The notes below the pieces were generated by a model, which was given only the letters and a program-made list of their open reading frames with translations, made no database searches and had not been told where the DNA came from. A stretch of 64,000 nt of DNA, from contig JAIFNA010000002.1 of the NCBI GenBank assembly GCA_020048055.1, positions 96,023 to 160,022 of the forward strand, written 5' to 3'. Shown here piece by piece: positions 11,205 through 19,683 of this stretch (the first letter of the stretch is position 1; the number at the start of each line of letters is the position of its first letter). Source of the DNA: Arcobacter sp. (lineage in GTDB: Bacteria; Campylobacterota; Campylobacteria; Campylobacterales; Arcobacteraceae). A program made the position numbers and the translations under genes.

Positions 11205-13182
11205 ATTAGTAGTTGGATTAGTTTTAAGTGCTATTTTTGCATTTGGTAGAGGTGAAGAGATAAATATAAATTTTAAAAATCTTGAGATTGTAGATCTTAT
11301 AAAAATAGCTTCAAAAATCATCGATAAAAATATACTTTTAGGGCAAGATGTAAGTGGTAGAGTAGATTTTGTATCAAACAAACCAGTTGACAAAGAGGAT
11401 GTTTTAAATATTCTCATCTACACACTTGAGCCAAAAGGGTTTACAATAATTGAAAATGATGGGATTTTAAGACTTGTAAAAATTGCAGATGCTTCAAAAT
11501 ACAATATCCCAGTATCAACAAGCACTCAAGATACTTACCAGATGATGACTGAAGTTTTTGTTGTTGAAAATATCAATGTTGATGTTGTCAGTTCAAGAAT
11601 AAGACACCTTTTAAGTACAAACGGTAAACTCGTAACAGATAAAGACTCAAATGCGATAGTTATAACAGACTTTGTGCCAAATATAAAAACTGTCAAATCT
11701 GTAATAAATCTTTTGGCTGTCGATATAAAAAAACATGTTGAGATGATAAAACTTGTAAATCTAAAAGCAATTGATATGCAAGTTGAACTTACAAATGTAG
11801 CCAAAAATATTTTCGGTGAACAAATCGAAGGGGAAAAAGTTGCAATTATCCTCAACAAAGACACAAACTCTCTACTTTTAGTTGGTAAAAAATCAAATGT
11901 AGAATATCTTATCAAATATGTAAAAACTATTGATAAAGAGGGGAGTTTAGTTGCTAAAACTGTTGAAGTTATAACACTTAAAAATGCAGAAGCCAAAGGT
12001 GTAGTAACTATGTTAACAGGGATAATCACAAACAAACAATACAAAGACCCAAGTGATAAGCCTTATGCTTCAAGTGATGAGGAATCAAACAGTATCATCT
12101 TAATGGGGCAAAAAGAGGAGCTTGAATACTACAAAGAGCTAATTCAAAAACTAGATACAGATAGACAACAAGTTTATGTACAAGCTAGAATTATTGAAGT
12201 TAGTGAAAACAAAACTAGAGATGTTGGAATTAAATATGGGTTAACCGGAACAAAAGAATATAGTTCTGGCTTAGCAAGTTTTACTGCGAATTTAGTGGAA
12301 AATGCACTTCTTCCAAGCATTCCACTTGTCAACAAAGATGGTGAATTAATCTCAGGCAACAAAGGTATCCTAGCAATGGGTGTAGGCTTAAATTTATTAA
12401 CTCAAAATGGAGCGGCTGAAATCATAAGCGAACCGTCTTTGCTTTGCATTAATAATAAAAAATCATCAATTTATGTAGGACAGACAGTATCGGTTAAAAC
12501 TGGCTCATCAACTTCAACAGGAGCGGTTACAAGTGATACTTTCAAAAGAGAAGACATTGGACTTACGCTTTCAGTTAAGCCAAGGATATCAACTGGTGGT
12601 AAAGTATTGCTTGAATTAGTTACCAAAGTTGAAGATGTAAGTAAAAGTGGCGGGATAAATGGTCAGCCAGACACCTCAAAGAAAGAACTAGAAACAAGTG
12701 CAATTGTAAATGATGGTGAAAGTGTAATTCTCGGGGGATACATAAAAACTACAAAAAGCAATACAGAAGATAAGGTGCCATTTTTTGGTGATATTCCTAT
12801 TATTGGGCACTTATTCAAAAGTGATAGAAGTGTAGATGATAAAATAAATCTAGTAATTATAATTACTCCTTACATTGTGCCCCAATCAAAGGATTTAACT
12901 TATGTAAGAAATCAATTAAATGAACTCAAAATACTTGAAGACAAATACACAAAAGATGCTATTTTAAGACTTGAAGAGATGAAAATTAAAGCAAATAAAG
13001 AAAATATCAAAAGGGATACGCGTCTACTCAAATTAGAAGACGACAAAGAAGATGTAGCAGAGGATAGAGCTGATATCGATAAAAAGATGAATGAATTTAT
13101 GGATGAAAAAAATAGCATCAGTGAAGCAAAAGCAAAAGCCGAAGAAAAAAAAGCAAGGGAAGAGTTGGGGATAAAAGAGTAG
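11191..13182 (+). CDS. gspD: Type II secretion secretin GspD
   Basis: A 663-aa outer-membrane secretin. After a signal peptide (about 1-21, LSAIFAFGRG) come the N0 domain (INFKNLEIVDLIKIASKI) and N1-N3 ring-building domains, then the secretin core with ALLPSIPLVNKDGELISGNKG and the conserved VPFFGDIPIIGHLFKS motif near residue 535. The last ~90 residues are strongly charged and probably coiled coil, and could be the contact for a pilotin or the S-domain. No pilotin gene is visible. It is followed directly by gspE with no spacer. Confidence 0.9.
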   Translation: MILNRLVVGLVLSAIFAFGRGEEININFKNLEIVDLIKIASKIIDKNILLGQDVSGRVDFVSNKPVDKEDVLNILIYTLEPKGFTIIENDGILRLVKIADASKYNIPVSTSTQDTYQMMTEVFVVENINVDVVSSRIRHLLSTNGKLVTDKDSNAIVITDFVPNIKTVKSVINLLAVDIKKHVEMIKLVNLKAIDMQVELTNVAKNIFGEQIEGEKVAIILNKDTNSLLLVGKKSNVEYLIKYVKTIDKEGSLVAKTVEVITLKNAEAKGVVTMLTGIITNKQYKDPSDKPYASSDEESNSIILMGQKEELEYYKELIQKLDTDRQQVYVQARIIEVSENKTRDVGIKYGLTGTKEYSSGLASFTANLVENALLPSIPLVNKDGELISGNKGILAMGVGLNLLTQNGAAEIISEPSLLCINNKKSSIYVGQTVSVKTGSSTSTGAVTSDTFKREDIGLTLSVKPRISTGGKVLLELVTKVEDVSKSGGINGQPDTSKKELETSAIVNDGESVILGGYIKTTKSNTEDKVPFFGDIPIIGHLFKSDRSVDDKINLVIIITPYIVPQSKDLTYVRNQLNELKILEDKYTKDAILRLEEMKIKANKENIKRDTRLLKLEDDKEDVAEDRADIDKKMNEFMDEKNSISEAKAKAEEKKAREELGIKE

Positions 13183-14688
13183 ATGATACTAGAACAATTA
13201 GACAATCAAAATTTACAACCACAAAATAGGGAAAATTACCAATTAGCACTAAAAAACTACACCCTTTTTTCAAGTATTGACCATGAAAATGTGATTATTG
13301 TTTGTGATAAATATTTAGATATTGCACTCGATTTTATCTCAAAACAAAATTTTCAAGATAGGGTTGTAGTAGTTACAAACCACTCATTTACACAACTTTA
13401 CAACAAATTTATAGAGCTAAAAGCTGATTTACAAATGAGTGAAATAGCTTCAAAAAAACAAAATGAATTTGAAAATGATGACGACTTGGAACTAGGAGAA
13501 TTTTTAAAAACTTCATCAGATATCCTCACAAGTGAAGAATCAGCACCAATTATTAAGTTTGTAAATTCACTTTTTTATCAAGCGATAAAGAAAAAAGCAA
13601 GCGATATTCATATTGAACTCCATGAATACAAAGGGGAGATAAGATATAGGATTGATGGGGTACTTTTAAAACATATCGAACTTGATAAAAAAGTTATGAC
13701 ACTTGTAGTTAGTCGTATCAAGATTATCTCTGAACTTGATATTAGTGAAAAAAGGATTCCGCAAGATGGGAGAACCTCTATTAAACTAAGTGGAAAAACA
13801 CTTGATATTAGGGTTTCTGTGTTGCCTACTTTTTATGGCGAACGTGTTGTTATGAGGATTTTGATGCAAAGTGAAGATATTCCATCTTTAGAAAATCTAG
13901 GAATTTCACAAAAAATCAAAGAACAACTAGAACTTTTAAGTCAAAATTCACACGGTATGATACTTGTAACAGGACCAACAGGTAGTGGAAAATCAACTAC
14001 ACTCCACTCACTTTTACAAAAAATCGAAGACCCAAATAAAAATATCTTAACAATTGAAGACCCAGTTGAATATAAGAGTGACAAAATAAATCAAATTCAA
14101 GTAAACAATAAAGTTGGATTAACTTTTGCAAATGGTTTACGAAGTATCCTAAGACAAGACCCTGATGTTATCATGGTTGGGGAGATTAGAGACCAAGAGA
14201 CTGCCAAAATTGCAATTCAAGCAGCTCTTACAGGGCATCTTGTACTTTCTACACTTCATACAAATAGAGCCCATTCTGCAATAAACAGACTTGTTGATAT
14301 GGGATTGGAGCGTTTTTTAATCTCTTCAGCATTACTTGGAATTATGGCTCAAAGACTTGTTAGACAACTTTGCAATGAATGTAAAGTTGAAGATGATATT
14401 GCAAAAATTCATCTTGAAAAATTTGAAATTTTTGGCACAAATCTTGTTTACAAAAGTTGTGGTTGTCCAAAGTGTAACTACACAGGATACATGGGGAGAA
14501 AAGCGATAAGTGAGCTTTTTGTTGTTACCCAAGAAGTTGTTTTTGCTTTAAAAAATGATGTCGATGATAATGAGCTAGAAAAAATCGCCCTTAAAAATGG
14601 ACTTATTGCATTAAAAGAGCAACTAAAAGAGATGATAAAAAATGGTGAAACTTCACTTGATGAAGCACTTAGAATTGGGCTTTTATAG
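13183..14688 (+). CDS. gspE: Type II secretion / type IV pilus-like assembly ATPase GspE
   Basis: A 501-aa AAA+ motor that powers pseudopilus assembly from the cytoplasmic face. It shows Walker A GPTGSGKST, the Asp box (IEDPVEYKSDKI), Walker B (ILRQDPDVIMVGEIRD), the His box (LSTLHTNRAHSAINRL) and a zinc-binding tetracysteine (CNEC then CGCPKCNYTGYMGRKA). The N-terminal domain is shorter than in proteobacterial GspE. It starts at the base after the gspD stop. No gspF platform gene follows. Confidence 0.88.
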   Translation: MILEQLDNQNLQPQNRENYQLALKNYTLFSSIDHENVIIVCDKYLDIALDFISKQNFQDRVVVVTNHSFTQLYNKFIELKADLQMSEIASKKQNEFENDDDLELGEFLKTSSDILTSEESAPIIKFVNSLFYQAIKKKASDIHIELHEYKGEIRYRIDGVLLKHIELDKKVMTLVVSRIKIISELDISEKRIPQDGRTSIKLSGKTLDIRVSVLPTFYGERVVMRILMQSEDIPSLENLGISQKIKEQLELLSQNSHGMILVTGPTGSGKSTTLHSLLQKIEDPNKNILTIEDPVEYKSDKINQIQVNNKVGLTFANGLRSILRQDPDVIMVGEIRDQETAKIAIQAALTGHLVLSTLHTNRAHSAINRLVDMGLERFLISSALLGIMAQRLVRQLCNECKVEDDIAKIHLEKFEIFGTNLVYKSCGCPKCNYTGYMGRKAISELFVVTQEVVFALKNDVDDNELEKIALKNGLIALKEQLKEMIKNGETSLDEALRIGLL

Positions 14689-14692
14689 CAAA

Positions 14693-15121
14693 ATGGTAAA
14701 TCAAAAAGGTAAAGCTAGAAAAAAAAGTTTTACAATTATTGAAGTATTGATTTCCGTTACACTTATTAGCGTATCTATTGCATCTGTGCTTCAAATCAAT
14801 CAAAATAATTTCTCATTTTTAAAACATTTCACAACAAATTCAAAAATCCAAAATGATACTAACTTGGCATTTTTTGCAATCAACACAAAAAGTGATTGCA
14901 AAGATGAAGGTTTTTATCTTGATGATGTGATTGATTTTAAAAATGACGAGATTAGAAAAGATTTAAAAGAGACAAAAGTAACTTCAAAATGTGATAGATT
15001 AAATGACAAAATAATAGATGCTGAGAATCACCAACTAACAATAATTTCAACAAAACAAAATCTATCTTTTAACGAAGCTAACCAAAAAGAATTTTACAGA
15101 TTTTCCTTAGGTTATAAATAG
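14693..15121 (+). CDS. Type II secretion minor pseudopilin (class III signal)
   Basis: I place the start at the ATG 14693, just after the gspE stop, giving 142 aa (MVNQKGKARKKSFTIIEV). The frame is also open further upstream inside gspE. A basic leader is followed by SFTIIEVLISVTLISVSIASVL: the prepilin-peptidase pattern with Glu at +5 and then a hydrophobic helix. The -1 residue is Ser, not the usual Gly. Small size and position fit a GspI/H-type minor pseudopilin. Which one cannot be decided. Confidence 0.65.
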   Translation: MVNQKGKARKKSFTIIEVLISVTLISVSIASVLQINQNNFSFLKHFTTNSKIQNDTNLAFFAINTKSDCKDEGFYLDDVIDFKNDEIRKDLKETKVTSKCDRLNDKIIDAENHQLTIISTKQNLSFNEANQKEFYRFSLGYK

Positions 15122-15673
15122 ATGAGTAAAATTAAAAATATGAAAAAAAGTTTTACACTTATTGAGGTTTTAATAGGCGTTGCCCTCTTTTTTATCATCA
15201 CTATTTTTCTATACAAAACACTTGATATTGGGGAAACTTCAAATAATTTTTATAATGACAAATTGGATAAATTTGAAAGCAAAAACAATATCAACATCAC
15301 ACTTTATGAGGATTTTCTAAATCTACAAAAAGATACAAATACAACAATGACAGAAGATAAAAATAAAAATACAATCTTAAAACTAAAATCAAAAAACACA
15401 TTTCATAATCCATTTTTTACAAATATTACATATTTTGTAGGTAAAAATAGTGAACTTGTAAGGGTTGAAAGCAAAGAGATTTTTGATGAAAATCAAATTG
15501 AAAACGTCTTAAAAAATAGCTATATCGATGTTTTAACAAACCAAACAAAAGTATTTAAAGTGATAAATAAAACTTTAAAAGATGGAAATAATACAAAAGA
15601 TGGAAAGTTTGCTGTTTATTTAGAGTTTCTTGATGGGGAGAAGTTGTATTTAACAACTGGAGATTTAAACTGA
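15122..15673 (+). CDS. Type II secretion minor pseudopilin, GspJ-like
   Basis: The 183-aa product begins MSKIKNMKKSFTLIEVLIGVALFF, a class III prepilin leader with Glu at +5, Ser at -1 and a single N-terminal helix, then a beta-rich globular part. Size and last place in the cluster suit GspJ. An internal ATG at 15140 (MKKSFTLIE) is an alternative start that would give a more typical short leader. It starts right after the stop of the previous pseudopilin. The major pseudopilin GspG, GspK and the prepilin peptidase are not in the window. Confidence 0.63.
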   Translation: MSKIKNMKKSFTLIEVLIGVALFFIITIFLYKTLDIGETSNNFYNDKLDKFESKNNINITLYEDFLNLQKDTNTTMTEDKNKNTILKLKSKNTFHNPFFTNITYFVGKNSELVRVESKEIFDENQIENVLKNSYIDVLTNQTKVFKVINKTLKDGNNTKDGKFAVYLEFLDGEKLYLTTGDLN

Positions 15674-15702
15674 CGAGCTTTTAGGGCAAATAACTTTTAA
15701 AG

Positions 15703-16383
15703 TTATCCCATCCAGTGTCTTTGTGGTCCAACATCTAGGTGTACAAAATGTGAACTTGGATAATAACCTATTCCCCCATTGTGTATCTTTTTTGTTATTT
15801 TATGTATTTCACTAATCGACATACCTTTTACAGTAAGGTCAACAGCTTTTCCATGCGTATGGAAGCTGTCTTTTGCCACACCCCTTGAAAAGTGTGCCAT
15901 TTGTGCATTTGTTTCAGGTGAACGGTACCCTGATAGTATATCAAGCGGACGGCTTGTATTTAATTTTTGTTGCAACTCATACATGGTCGTAATAACTTCT
16001 GTGTCAATTTTAGCAATTGTTCCGGTTTTGTTATCACTCATCAGTTTATAAATCTCCCTTAACCCTTCAGGGATAAATTTTCCATTTTCAAAAAACTCAA
16101 TATCCAACATTCTTCTACTATTTACGCTATAAAGATGGAGTTTTTTTATTTTAGCTTGTGTTTGTGGCTGAGTTATAATTTGTGGTGTATTATCAATTAA
16201 AAGTTTTGATTTTTTCTCTTTTGGTAAAATCTCAAATAATTTTTCAATCTCATCAAGTGTAAAGTCAGCATGGGCATTTGTAGCGATTCCCCCTGCAAAT
16301 AAAAGAGTTGAAAGCTTTAAAAAACCTCGTCTGCTTATCCCTTTGGATGAAATTCTTTTTTCTATATTATGTAGATTTTTCAT
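15703..16383 (-). CDS. Tat-exported DUF882 (YcbK/MepK-like) murein hydrolase
   Basis: I chose the ATG at 16383, which has AAAAAGG upstream. A TTG at 16410 in the same frame has no ribosome-binding site. The 226-aa product has a twin-arginine signal (SRRGFLKLSTLLFAGG, residues 17-32 of this start) ending NAHA, so it is exported folded. The C-terminal DUF882/peptidase M15-like domain holds LSGYRSPETNAQMA, FHTHGKAVDLTV and HFVHLDVG, which supply the zinc ligands of LAS-type peptidases. The E. coli member (MepK) cuts peptidoglycan cross-links. It converges on the secretion cluster. Confidence 0.85.
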   Translation of the reverse strand: MKNLHNIEKRISSKGISRRGFLKLSTLLFAGGIATNAHADFTLDEIEKLFEILPKEKKSKLLIDNTPQIITQPQTQAKIKKLHLYSVNSRRMLDIEFFENGKFIPEGLREIYKLMSDNKTGTIAKIDTEVITTMYELQQKLNTSRPLDILSGYRSPETNAQMAHFSRGVAKDSFHTHGKAVDLTVKGMSISEIHKITKKIHNGGIGYYPSSHFVHLDVGPQRHWMG

Positions 16384-16441
16384 AGGTAGCCTTTTTGTGA
16401 TGTTCTTCAAATAGAGAATTTATTTTACCAAACGGTAATAG

Positions 16442-16460
16442 AAAACCTACTGAAAGTAGG
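16442..16460 (-). terminator. Rho-independent terminator after the MFS gene
   Basis: On the minus strand a 6-bp stem CCTACT / AGTAGG with a 3-nt loop (16446-16460) is followed by a TTTT run (16442-16445). It lies 24 bp past the stop of the MFS transporter gene. Confidence 0.55.
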
Positions 16461-16483
16461 CTACAAAATGAGATAAATATCAC

Positions 16484-17689
16484 TCAATCCCTAAGAAAGA
16501 GCGATGAAATAAGGGCTACAAATAATAAAGAAATTGTAAAAATATATAAAAACGTATAACTTGATAGAGATAAAATAACTCCACCCAAAATGGAAAAAAA
16601 TATCCCAAAAGAGACAATATTATTTTGCAAAGCTATATAAATTGGGCGTTTATCCTCAGGTGAAATAATCAAAATAAGATTTTCACTTGCCAGTCTATTA
16701 CCATCTATCGCAGCACCAATTATAAAAAATATACCCATATAAACAATAAGGCTACCGCCAATAAATGCTAATGAGATAGCAATAATAAATAAAGTGATGG
16801 TTATATGTGAGATAAGTTTATTTAGCCCAAAATAAGTTAGTTTTCCCCACAAAATATTGCTAAACATAGCTCCAACCATTTGTGCTGTTATGATTAATCC
16901 TATCGCCTCTCCATCAAGATTTATACTATTTTTAGCGTCAATTATTATAAAAGGGAGGGCAAAAAGATAACTATAACCAAACAAAAAAGTAAATATTTGT
17001 ATCTTTAAAGTTTTATCATTTTCCAAAACAAAAAAAGCATTTTTTAAAAATAAACTAAAGTTTTTCTCTTTTTTTACCACAACCTCTTTTATTGGCTCAT
17101 CTACCATGCCAAAAGCCAAATATCCAAACCCCATCAAAATTGTACCGATGATAAAAAGCAACCCATAACTAAATGGTGCTTCATAATTTGAAAGCAAATA
17201 CCCTGCTCCACTTCCACTTAAAATTGCTCCAAATGCTGAAAAAAACTGCCTGATTGCCATACTTTTCCCACGAAACTTGTGTGAAAATATTTTTGCCGTA
17301 ATCTCTTTAAAATATATAACACCAAAACCAGCGGAAAATGAAAAGATAAAAAGCCCAAGTCCGATACAAAAAAGGGTTAAATTTGGATTATCATCTCCAA
17401 TTAAAATAATTGAAAAACCAATAAAAAACCAAGCAAAAAATCTAACCCAAAAAACTCTCCTTAGATATTTAAGCATATATGGATAACTTTGAGCCCTAAA
17501 AGCTGCGTACAATTGAATAAGTACAACTCCCCCTTTTAAAAGTGCCGAAAAAAATCCAACAAGTACAGACCCGCCACCAAAATGTGTAACTATAAGTGGT
17601 AAGATTGTGTGGGGCTCGGAGATTGTAGTACCAAGTGAGAGGAAAAAGCCATGAAGTACGTTTTTTATATGATTTAGTTTTTTATCCAT
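16484..17689 (-). CDS. MFS-family transporter
   Basis: The 401-aa, very hydrophobic product has about 12 membrane helices and a charged loop between helices 6 and 7 (DEPIKEVVVKKEKNFSL, about residue 197). Loop 4-5 has the short basic motif KFRGKSMAIRQFFSAFGAI, an MFS feature. The substrate is unknown. Its start is adjacent to the stop of the antiporter gene upstream, so the pair is likely cotranscribed. Confidence 0.8.
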   Translation of the reverse strand: MDKKLNHIKNVLHGFFLSLGTTISEPHTILPLIVTHFGGGSVLVGFFSALLKGGVVLIQLYAAFRAQSYPYMLKYLRRVFWVRFFAWFFIGFSIILIGDDNPNLTLFCIGLGLFIFSFSAGFGVIYFKEITAKIFSHKFRGKSMAIRQFFSAFGAILSGSGAGYLLSNYEAPFSYGLLFIIGTILMGFGYLAFGMVDEPIKEVVVKKEKNFSLFLKNAFFVLENDKTLKIQIFTFLFGYSYLFALPFIIIDAKNSINLDGEAIGLIITAQMVGAMFSNILWGKLTYFGLNKLISHITITLFIIAISLAFIGGSLIVYMGIFFIIGAAIDGNRLASENLILIISPEDKRPIYIALQNNIVSFGIFFSILGGVILSLSSYTFLYIFTISLLFVALISSLFLRD

Positions 17690-18853
17690 CTAATTAATAG
17701 ATTTTTTTTCAAATCCAAACCAACCATAAACTCTTCTAATCACTATCATCAAAAATAATCCGTCAATCATACTAGCCAAAATAAAAGCAAAATACTCATC
17801 TTGAGATATTATCCCATGGGAATATCCAAGCATAGAGATAGCAACCAAAAATGTTAGCGGGATCGAATCGCTAAATGCAAATAAAATTGTTTGTTTAAAT
17901 TTTAAATAGTTATAAAATGCAACAAATGAACTAATCAATCTAATTGAGATAATACCTGCAATTATAAGGATAGCGTGTGTAAAAATTTCACTATTTATCA
18001 TATCTAGCTTAACTGTTGAACCTGTGTAGATAAAAAATATTGGGACAAAAAAACCAAATCCAACTGAAGCCAATTTATCAAAAAGCTCCTCTTTGGTATT
18101 GAAAAATATTTTTAAAAAAAGTCCCGCAGTGAAAGCTCCAAGTACCACATCAATATGTAAATAAAACATCAATGCGATAAGGATAAAAAATAAAGAAAAT
18201 GCAAATCTTACATCTCTATCTTGCTTATCAGCCGATGGCATAATTTTTGTTTTAAGCCACGGGTACCACCAAAAAAGGATTTTAAAGAAATTTAAAATTA
18301 GTACAATTGTAAAAATCACAACACCAAGTGTTGCAATTGAACTTACAAAATTTAGATTAAAACCAAATTCAAGCCAACCACTAAAAATAGTAAGCGCTAG
18401 AATACTAATAACTTCCCCAACAACACCAATTGATAAAGCGAGATTTAGCCAAGGCTCCTCTTTTCCATACTCTTTTATAAGCATCATAAGCATCCCAAGG
18501 GAGAAAATCGGTAAGGCTACAAGATATACGATACTCAAATCAAACGCAAAACATGCAATGGCAGCCAAAGAGTACAAAAATGTAAAATAGAGTGCTACAT
18601 TAAAAGATAAGTCTTTTCTAATAACACCTACAAGTCTTAAATTTATCTCTAATCCAGCTAAAAACATAAGATACAAAAAGCCAAATTTTGATATTAATTT
18701 TAACATATCATCGCCGTAGATAAGTCCAAAAAATCCAGCCATCATCCCTAAAAATATCTCAACAACTACGATTGGAGCTTTGATTAATTGTGAAATCATA
18801 GGTGATAACATTATTATTGAGCTGATTGTTATGATTAAGTATATTTTTTCCAT
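17690..18853 (-). CDS. CPA2-type cation:proton antiporter (Kef/NhaS-like membrane domain only)
   Basis: The 387-aa product has about 11-12 hydrophobic segments and the Na+/H+ exchanger fold, with FLAGLEINLRLVG near residue 65 (conserved acidic residue in helix) and ALMFYLHIDVVLGAFTAGLF. Unlike KefB/KefC it lacks the C-terminal TrkA-N nucleotide-binding domain. It may exchange Na+ or K+ for H+ and support pH homeostasis. It begins 27 bp after the TonB gene stop. Confidence 0.82.
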   Translation of the reverse strand: MEKIYLIITISSIIMLSPMISQLIKAPIVVVEIFLGMMAGFFGLIYGDDMLKLISKFGFLYLMFLAGLEINLRLVGVIRKDLSFNVALYFTFLYSLAAIACFAFDLSIVYLVALPIFSLGMLMMLIKEYGKEEPWLNLALSIGVVGEVISILALTIFSGWLEFGFNLNFVSSIATLGVVIFTIVLILNFFKILFWWYPWLKTKIMPSADKQDRDVRFAFSLFFILIALMFYLHIDVVLGAFTAGLFLKIFFNTKEELFDKLASVGFGFFVPIFFIYTGSTVKLDMINSEIFTHAILIIAGIISIRLISSFVAFYNYLKFKQTILFAFSDSIPLTFLVAISMLGYSHGIISQDEYFAFILASMIDGLFLMIVIRRVYGWFGFEKKSIN

Positions 18854-18879
18854 TTGGCGGGATTTTACTATAAAAGATG

Positions 18880-19680
18880 TTAATGTTGAATTGTATAGCC
18901 GATACTTAAAATTAAAGTTATATCCTCACCATAAACCTGCGTAGGTGGTGTAATTGGAAATGCACTATTAATAGCTTCCCTAACTGAGTCATGAAAAAGT
19001 TTATCTCCATCAATTGACAAAATCGAGATTAACTCTCCAGTTTTTGAGATTAAAAATTTTACATCAATTTGTGCTTCTATCCCTCTTCTTGCTGCTTTTG
19101 GTGGATAATATTTGTGTTTATTTATTGATTGTTTTATTAAGGCTAGATATTTCTCTTTTTTATCAGAGTTGTCGATGTTTGTTTGCACTTTTTTTTGTGG
19201 CGAAACTTGAGGCAAAGGTTGCACAACTTGTGAAGTTTTTCTCTCTATCTCTTTATTTTTTTGGTTTTGTGATTCTTCATTTTTGACTTGTGTTTGTGCT
19301 TTTATGGTTGGTTGGATATCTTTTATTGTCTCTTTTTGGGAAGTTTTTAGTTCAATTTTCTCAATAACTTGTGTAATCTTTGGAAGCTCTTTTGGTGTCT
19401 CTTTGATATTTTCTATTTCTGGCTTTATGTTTTCATTTGTTAATTGTTTATTTAGTTGCTGTTCTTCTTTGGCTTGGGGCTGATTTTGTATTATCGATTT
19501 TTTTTCAATTATTGGCTCAAGATTTCTCTCTTGATTTATAACAATTTTTACACTTGATTGATTTTTCTCTTTTGTTGGTTTATATTTCAAAGAATAAAAT
19601 ATACCAACAAAAATAGCAACAGCTACCCCATAAACAAGTGTCGATACAACAAATGAAAAGAGGTATCTGCTACTCAACAT
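18880..19680 (-). CDS. tonB: TonB-family energy transducer
   Basis: The 266-aa product has one N-terminal membrane helix (about residues 8-29), a long Lys/Glu/Gln/Pro-rich linker (about 35-170) that spans the periplasm, and a C-terminal TonB domain (about 180-266) containing YPPKAARRGIEAQIDVKFLI. It transmits proton-motive energy to outer-membrane receptors. It lies 3 bp behind the TonB-dependent receptor gene, so it is probably dedicated to that receptor. ExbB and ExbD are not in this window. Confidence 0.88.
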   Translation of the reverse strand: MLSSRYLFSFVVSTLVYGVAVAIFVGIFYSLKYKPTKEKNQSSVKIVINQERNLEPIIEKKSIIQNQPQAKEEQQLNKQLTNENIKPEIENIKETPKELPKITQVIEKIELKTSQKETIKDIQPTIKAQTQVKNEESQNQKNKEIERKTSQVVQPLPQVSPQKKVQTNIDNSDKKEKYLALIKQSINKHKYYPPKAARRGIEAQIDVKFLISKTGELISILSIDGDKLFHDSVREAINSAFPITPPTQVYGEDITLILSIGYTIQH

Positions 19681-19683
19681 ATC

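Noticed and set aside
14642-14692. Start of the first pseudopilin inside gspE
   Set aside because: The extra 17 residues have no prepilin character, and the ATG at 14693 gives a normal basic leader directly before SFTIIEV.
16384-16410. Longer start (TTG at 16410) for the DUF882 protein
   Set aside because: There is no ribosome-binding site before the TTG. The ATG at 16383 has AAAAAGG at good distance and still includes the whole Tat signal.
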